Positions 6,054-9,844 of a DNA stretch of 9,844 nt are shown piece after piece. The DNA is from Oscillospiraceae bacterium (GTDB lineage Bacteria; Bacillota; Clostridia; Oscillospirales; Ruminococcaceae), in NCBI GenBank assembly GCA_900768735.1, contig CAAGDZ010000089.1:1-9844 (forward strand). The letters are read 5' to 3'. Within the stretch, counting starts at the first letter, position 1. Every line of letters starts with the position of its first letter. The position numbers were made by a program, and so were the translations under genes. The notes beneath the pieces are model-generated. The model was not told the origin of the DNA and did no database searches. It saw only the letters and a program-made list of their open reading frames with translations.

Positions 6054-6788
6054 TCAATCATCATCGCTCACCGTATACTCTCTTATAAACATATCTCTTT
6101 TCTCATAATACACCGTCTGGCTGAAATCGTTATACGCCGTTATGGACGGTGTTTCAAGGTTGCGGTACTTTCTCAGCACATTTCCCTTGTAAATCACCGC
6201 GCCGACCACGCTGATAACTATTATAGCTATAACAGGAAAAAGCGAAAATTCAAAGCTTATATGTATTGAGCTGCCGTCATCCTCCGAGCTGTCGTAGGAA
6301 TAATAATACGTTTCCATCTGAGATATGCCGTAGTACAGCTCATAAGCCGCCGCACCGTACATACCCGGCTTGCTGTTTATGTACTCCTGCATATACTCGT
6401 CAATCTCTTCGAGCGTGTCATAATCAAAATCATTCTGTGCGGCAGTGCCGAAGGCATTGGTGGAGACCGACTTATTTACGGTATTGTAAATCAGCACAAG
6501 CGCGCTGCTGTACTGCTCCTTATAGTTTTCCTTGTAAAAATCGAATGAGTATTGTATAGGCACCTTGCCCTCCAGATCATCAGTGACAATCATAATCACG
6601 GGATAGCCGAGCCTGTCCGACGCTCTGCTGAGATAAGCTTCCGCACCCTTTGCCGTAGCCGACTCCGTACTGTCCGTAAAATCATAGAATGTGCCGGCAC
6701 TATCAGCCGATACCGCAAACGACAAAGCGAAAACAGAGGCAAATACAGCGGTGAGTACGGAAATAAAAGCCTTTATGTGTTTTTTCAT
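6054..6788 (-). CDS. Secreted, membrane-anchored TPM-domain protein
   Basis: A 244-residue protein. Residues 1-28 are a signal peptide: MKKHIK, a hydrophobic core, then FAVSA before DS as likely cleavage site. About 40-160 match a TPM domain in layout: an initial helix (GAEAYLSRASDRLG), the strand YPVIMIVTDDLEG, SSALVLIYNTVNKSVSTNAFG as strand pair, and the helix TLEEIDEYMQEYI. A Tyr/Ser/Asp-rich linker (about 158-175) precedes a single membrane span (about 183-201), leaving a 43-residue cytoplasmic tail ending in SDDD. TPM domains occur in envelope proteins and in a photosystem II repair factor; activity in bacteria is largely undefined. GGGAG lies 9 nt before the ATG (6798-6802). The gene follows the zinc-ribbon gene by 29 nt, and the pair probably works together at the membrane. 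Domain call good, role unknown. Confidence 0.8.
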   Translation of the reverse strand: MKKHIKAFISVLTAVFASVFALSFAVSADSAGTFYDFTDSTESATAKGAEAYLSRASDRLGYPVIMIVTDDLEGKVPIQYSFDFYKENYKEQYSSALVLIYNTVNKSVSTNAFGTAAQNDFDYDTLEEIDEYMQEYINSKPGMYGAAAYELYYGISQMETYYYSYDSSEDDGSSIHISFEFSLFPVIAIIVISVVGAVIYKGNVLRKYRNLETPSITAYNDFSQTVYYEKRDMFIREYTVSDDD

Positions 6789-6817
6789 AAATCAAAACTC
6801 CCTTCTGTAATCTGCCG

Positions 6818-7891
6818 TCAGCTGAATAATCCGAGTAGCCGCGCTATGATATAAAGTCCTGTCAGTATACCCGCCGCCGCAAGTCCGTAAAGGATAGTGT
6901 TGCGGTTGAGCTTTCCGCGGTTTATGGGTATCGAGCCGGACAGCTTTCCTGTCTGACCGTTTACGCCGTACTGATAAACCTTTCCGTTATAATGATACGC
7001 TAAGAACCAGACAGGAAGCAGGGCGTATTTTTTGCTGAAAAACTGCTGATGTACATCGCAGGTATTTATATTGACATATTTGTCATACTGCCGTTTAAGA
7101 TCTTTTTCCATATAGCCTCGGCAGGCAGCCATCGCCTTTACTCTCTGCCGCTCAAGCGCGGTGTCCGCGTCAACATCGTATTTTTCCGCCATAAAGCCGG
7201 AAAGATAGGACATGGAAAAGTCGGTGAGCTTTGAAAAATCGTAGGGCTGTAAGGCGTCCATCAGCGTGTCGTCAATAAGCCTTGCGCCGTCGGCGGGGAT
7301 ATTTTCGTAATATATGACCGCACCGCGGACAGCGTTGTATTCTCTGACAAGGGTTTTGCCTCTTCTCAGCGTAGAGGATTTGCAAAAAGCGGTTACATCG
7401 GTTTTAAAGGAATAATCGCCGAGCCAGAAAGGAACATACACGCCGGTTATCTTTTCAAGCGTCTTGCTGTCATTAAAGTCCTTAGGCAGATATTTTTTAT
7501 CCTTGCAAAAATCAAGGAAGGTCTTTTCTGCCTGCTCTCTTGTTACGCTGAACGGGATTATGTAATCGGGCTTAAATTCACCGGACAGCCTGCCCGTAAG
7601 CGTTACGGGACTGTGGCAATAATAGCAGTTCAGCGAAACGGTATTTTTATCTGCGATTATCTGGCTGCCACAGCTCGGGCACTGATACAGAGCGTTGTTT
7701 TCGGCAAAATCGCTGTATTCTTCCTGCTTTAGCTTATCCGATAAATCGATATTTTCGTTTTTCTGAAATATATCGGTTATTTCATCAAAAGAAAAATCGC
7801 TGTCGCAATATTCACAATGAAACGAGCGGGTTTCCGCGCTGTAAATGACATCTCCGCCGCAATTCGTACATTTATACTGTACAACCTGCAA
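6818..7891 (-). CDS. Membrane-tethered protein with two N-terminal zinc ribbons (TFIIB-type zinc-ribbon-containing)
   Basis: A 357-residue protein. Two four-cysteine zinc sites are plain: C8-x2-C11 with C26-x2-C29, and C71-x2-C74 with C89-x2-C92. A cytosolic middle region (about 105-325) contains YIIPFSVTREQA, VYVPFWLGDYSF and LLPVWFLAYHYNG, blocks typical of the clostridial family often labelled TFIIB-type zinc ribbon. A hydrophobic segment at about 332-354 anchors the C-terminus, leaving nearly the whole protein in the cytoplasm. Start: no ATG is near, but TTG (7889-7891) has GGGAG 7 nt upstream (7899-7903), and translation from it gives the expected beginning VVQYKCTNCGG. A promoter lies directly upstream, so this gene opens the transcript that continues into the TPM gene. 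The family's function is not known; a role in nucleic acid binding or as a membrane assembly factor is guesswork. Confidence 0.88.
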   Translation of the reverse strand: MQVVQYKCTNCGGDVIYSAETRSFHCEYCDSDFSFDEITDIFQKNENIDLSDKLKQEEYSDFAENNALYQCPSCGSQIIADKNTVSLNCYYCHSPVTLTGRLSGEFKPDYIIPFSVTREQAEKTFLDFCKDKKYLPKDFNDSKTLEKITGVYVPFWLGDYSFKTDVTAFCKSSTLRRGKTLVREYNAVRGAVIYYENIPADGARLIDDTLMDALQPYDFSKLTDFSMSYLSGFMAEKYDVDADTALERQRVKAMAACRGYMEKDLKRQYDKYVNINTCDVHQQFFSKKYALLPVWFLAYHYNGKVYQYGVNGQTGKLSGSIPINRGKLNRNTILYGLAAAGILTGLYIIARLLGLFS

Positions 7892-8016
7892 AATATTTCT
7901 CCCTTTCGCATTTTTTATTTAATATATTTAATTTTTGTGTTAAGTACAATCATCGGACTGCAATATTTCTTTAAAAAGTCGGTAAAATCCGTTGAAATTT
8001 AAGCCATAGTGCATCT
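7892..8016. other. AT-rich intergenic region between the DUF6270-like gene and the zinc-ribbon gene
   Basis: The only gap above 100 bp. It holds the promoter and ribosome site for the zinc-ribbon gene. No convincing terminator for the DUF6270-like gene is visible, only a 3-bp stem (CGG/CCG) before a short T-run near 7974-7993. A short near-repeat, CTGCAATATTTC (7958-7969) and CTGCAAAATATTTC (7886-7899), is probably chance in such AT-rich DNA. Confidence 0.6.
7921..7949 (-). promoter_or_regulatory. Sigma-A type promoter of the zinc-ribbon/TPM transcript
   Basis: On the minus strand TTGTAC (7944-7949) and TATATT (7921-7926) are separated by exactly 17 nt. The -10 matches TATAAT at five of six positions; the -35 keeps the TTG. 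The predicted start of transcription is near 7914, giving a leader of about 23 nt containing the GGGAG ribosome site. Position, spacing and AT-rich surroundings fit a vegetative promoter. Confidence 0.6.
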
Positions 8017-9844
8017 TTAAACCCCGAGCCGCAAATCCCTGAACAGTAAATAATTCTCGTCCGCATCACCGAAAACCCGCTTATCCGAGCCCTTTAATAT
8101 CTCCTCGATATACCTTCCGCATTGCGAGTAAAATTCGCTCTCATAATGCACGATATGCGCCCCGCCGAGCGGAAAGCCGTCATCGGCGTAAAAGTGCCTT
8201 GAAATATCTATCACGCGGCAGTCGGTAAGACGGCAGAACATATCCTCATACCTTGCAATAAACCGCCGCTTTTTATCGAGCGTATTGTCGCTGTCCGAAA
8301 GCGTGTCGAGCCTGTTGTCAAGCGTGATATATTTATCCTTAAGGTCGATTTTTACAAGGATAATTTTGTCGCCGTAGCGCTTATTCACAAAATCGGCAAA
8401 TCGGGTCATATTCTCGTCGCAAAACTCCTCGTTTTTTTCGTCAAAAAGATATGTTGCTTTGCACTCGGAAGAAATCTCCTTGTAAAAGCCGGTGCGCTGT
8501 ATAAAATCGTCAACCTCAAAAAGTCCGCCGTTGTACATCATTTCGCGGCAGATAAGGTCGTAAAAATCAACGACAAGCCAATCACCGCCGCTGTTTTTAA
8601 GCAAGCTTCTTCCCTCATGATTAAACGCCTCTTTTACCGTCCTTGCGCGCCACTTATTGTTGCAGAATTTATCCGCGGAAAACTCTTTGCTGTACGGAAT
8701 ATCCGGCTCAAAGGCAAGCACCGGCGGCTGCTTGAAGATATATCGCGACACCTCGGCGGTAAGCGGTATGCGGTTTAAGGTTTCGCGCGACACACAGCTG
8801 CCCCATACGTCAACCTTTACAGGTTTATTGCAATTAAAATATTCTGTCAACCCTTGGTGGTTGTCTTTAAGCAGAAATACAATTTCGCAGTTATGCACCA
8901 CGACAGTTATTTTTAATAAATTACCGAGCAGGCTTGCCATCAGCTTTACCGCATTAAACTTATATTTGAAAATAACCGAATAAAAATCATAGTCCTTTGA
9001 TATATCGCCCTTTAGCAAAGCGTCAACCGCAATTGCCGCACGAATAAATTCATCTGCTGCGCCATCACCGTCAAATATTTTTCCGGCATCGCAAAGCGGA
9101 ATATCGGGGCGGGATTTTAGTTTAATAAATCTGTCGGCATTTTCCGCGACAAACTCTTTTGAAGTGTACTGTATCAGCAAGTCGGCGGCGGATTTTCCGT
9201 CCAATAGCCAGCTCTGATACGCGCGGGCGGTCATGTTGCCGTAATACTTTATCACGCGGTCAAACCAGAGCGGAATATCACGCTCGGCGTAATAATGCTT
9301 TGCGCCGCCGCCCAGTATATGCGAAATGATTTTATTTACATGGGTGTAGAAATACGGCTCAAATGCGGACGGTGAGCTGTCTGAGCCGTCTGCAAAATAA
9401 TACTGTGCAACATCTATAACTATCGGGTTTACAAGGTCGATAAAATACTGCTCCATCTCGCGTATGCGGCGGTTAAGTCCGTCGCGGAGAGTACCGTTTC
9501 TGAGCTCAGATACCTTGGCGCATTTATCGGAAAAATTAAGCCTGATAAGGATAATTCTGTCGTTATTAAAACAGCTTTTAAGCGTATCTGCGTAGCTTTT
9601 TACCGCAGGCTTCCAAAGCTCCGGCGAAAACGGCGGTGATATTTTTTCAAACCTATCCTTATTCTGAATATAGAACATGGATTTTTCAAACGCCTTTGAT
9701 GCGGTGTAAAGGTTATCGCCTAGCCTATAGCAGGACACCGCCGCCGCTGTGTAAAAGTCCACAGCGATATAATCCGAGCGGCTGTTTTTGGCATACTGTA
9801 AAAAGCTTTTTTCTATGTCAAGCCTTACCCTTACTGCTTCGCCT
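8017..9844 (-). CDS. Large protein with two tandem DUF6270-like (SGNH-like) domains, N-terminus outside the window
   Basis: The frame is open from the stop at 8017 to the right edge, giving 608 visible residues. A GTG at 9762 lies inside clearly homologous coding sequence and is not the start. Visible residues about 330-585 form a DUF6270-like domain: VDVWGSCVSRE (345-355, a GSC turn like SGNH block I), DWLVVDFYDL, KIILVKIDLKDKY, VIDISRHFYAD, and GGAHIVHYESEFY near the end, with His563 and His566. Visible residues 1-177 repeat its second half: SDYIAVDFYTAA, RIILIRLNFSDK, VIDVAQYYFAD, then FEPYFYTHVNK, in which the histidine region is not kept. The stretch between (about 180-335) is not recognised. 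I recall DUF6270 from cell-surface polysaccharide loci, where an esterase-like role is possible but unproven. No signal peptide can be assessed. The downstream gene has its own promoter, so this gene may be a separate unit. Confidence 0.75.
   Translation of the reverse strand, partial: GEAVRVRLDIEKSFLQYAKNSRSDYIAVDFYTAAAVSCYRLGDNLYTASKAFEKSMFYIQNKDRFEKISPPFSPELWKPAVKSYADTLKSCFNNDRIILIRLNFSDKCAKVSELRNGTLRDGLNRRIREMEQYFIDLVNPIVIDVAQYYFADGSDSSPSAFEPYFYTHVNKIISHILGGGAKHYYAERDIPLWFDRVIKYYGNMTARAYQSWLLDGKSAADLLIQYTSKEFVAENADRFIKLKSRPDIPLCDAGKIFDGDGAADEFIRAAIAVDALLKGDISKDYDFYSVIFKYKFNAVKLMASLLGNLLKITVVVHNCEIVFLLKDNHQGLTEYFNCNKPVKVDVWGSCVSRETLNRIPLTAEVSRYIFKQPPVLAFEPDIPYSKEFSADKFCNNKWRARTVKEAFNHEGRSLLKNSGGDWLVVDFYDLICREMMYNGGLFEVDDFIQRTGFYKEISSECKATYLFDEKNEEFCDENMTRFADFVNKRYGDKIILVKIDLKDKYITLDNRLDTLSDSDNTLDKKRRFIARYEDMFCRLTDCRVIDISRHFYADDGFPLGGAHIVHYESEFYSQCGRYIEEILKGSDKRVFGDADENYLLFRDLRLGV

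Noticed and set aside
7886..7969. Near-repeat CTGCAATATTTC / CTGCAAAATATTTC
   Set aside because: Twelve to fourteen AT-rich bases with a 2-nt difference, likely chance; one copy is only the ribosome-site region.
7974..7993. Possible terminator behind the DUF6270-like gene
   Set aside because: The only stem before the T-run is 3 bp (CGG/CCG), which is not enough.
8017..9762. GTG at 9762 as start of the DUF6270-like gene
   Set aside because: The frame stays open to the window edge with 27 more codons (ending SRSDYIA) that align with the corresponding part of the second domain copy, so the true start is outside.

Overview
The window reads as a piece of a Gram-positive, Clostridia-type chromosome (Oscillospirales/Ruminococcaceae-like at a guess). 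This rests on purine-rich Shine-Dalgarno sequences before most genes, intermediate GC with AT-rich gaps, and protein types common in gut Firmicutes: WYL regulator, DinB-like protein, several GNATs, and a zinc-ribbon/TPM pair. The species cannot be named from the sequence. All eleven genes lie on the minus strand, so they are read from right to left. No RNA gene, CRISPR array, insertion sequence or phage gene was seen.

Reading in the direction of transcription: the window opens inside a large protein (8017-9844) carrying two tandem DUF6270-like domains, the second with a GSC(V)SR motif. After a 125-bp AT-rich gap with a good promoter (7921-7949) comes a two-gene module. It encodes a TTG-initiated, membrane-tethered double zinc-ribbon protein (6818-7891) and a secreted, membrane-anchored TPM-domain protein (6054-6788). 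Then follow a fused double GNAT acetyltransferase (4726-6006), a DUF389 membrane protein with a coiled-coil tail (3266-4594, probably really starting at an ATT codon at 4696), a GNAT (2763-3239), a DinB-like metal-binding four-helix protein overlapping it by 17 bp (2282-2779), another GNAT (1831-2265), and a YafY-type WYL regulator (892-1785). Gaps from 7891 down to 892 are all below 50 bp, which suggests one long or several nested transcripts.

The WYL gene is followed by a 98-bp gap with two hairpins: a 10+10 bp inverted repeat touching its stop codon, and an A/T-flanked 8-bp stem that may be a terminator. Beyond it come a short S51-family (peptidase E-like) protein (254-793) and the first 68 codons of an alpha/beta hydrolase leaving the window (1-205).

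Functionally this is mostly small-molecule modification (four GNAT domains in three genes, DinB-like protein, hydrolase, peptidase) plus envelope proteins (DUF389, TPM/zinc ribbon). I see no convincing complete novel system. The points most worth a second look are the apparent AUU start of the DUF389 gene, the degenerate tandem DUF6270 protein with an unrecognised middle region, the zinc-ribbon/TPM pair with its own promoter, and the inverted repeat behind the WYL gene.
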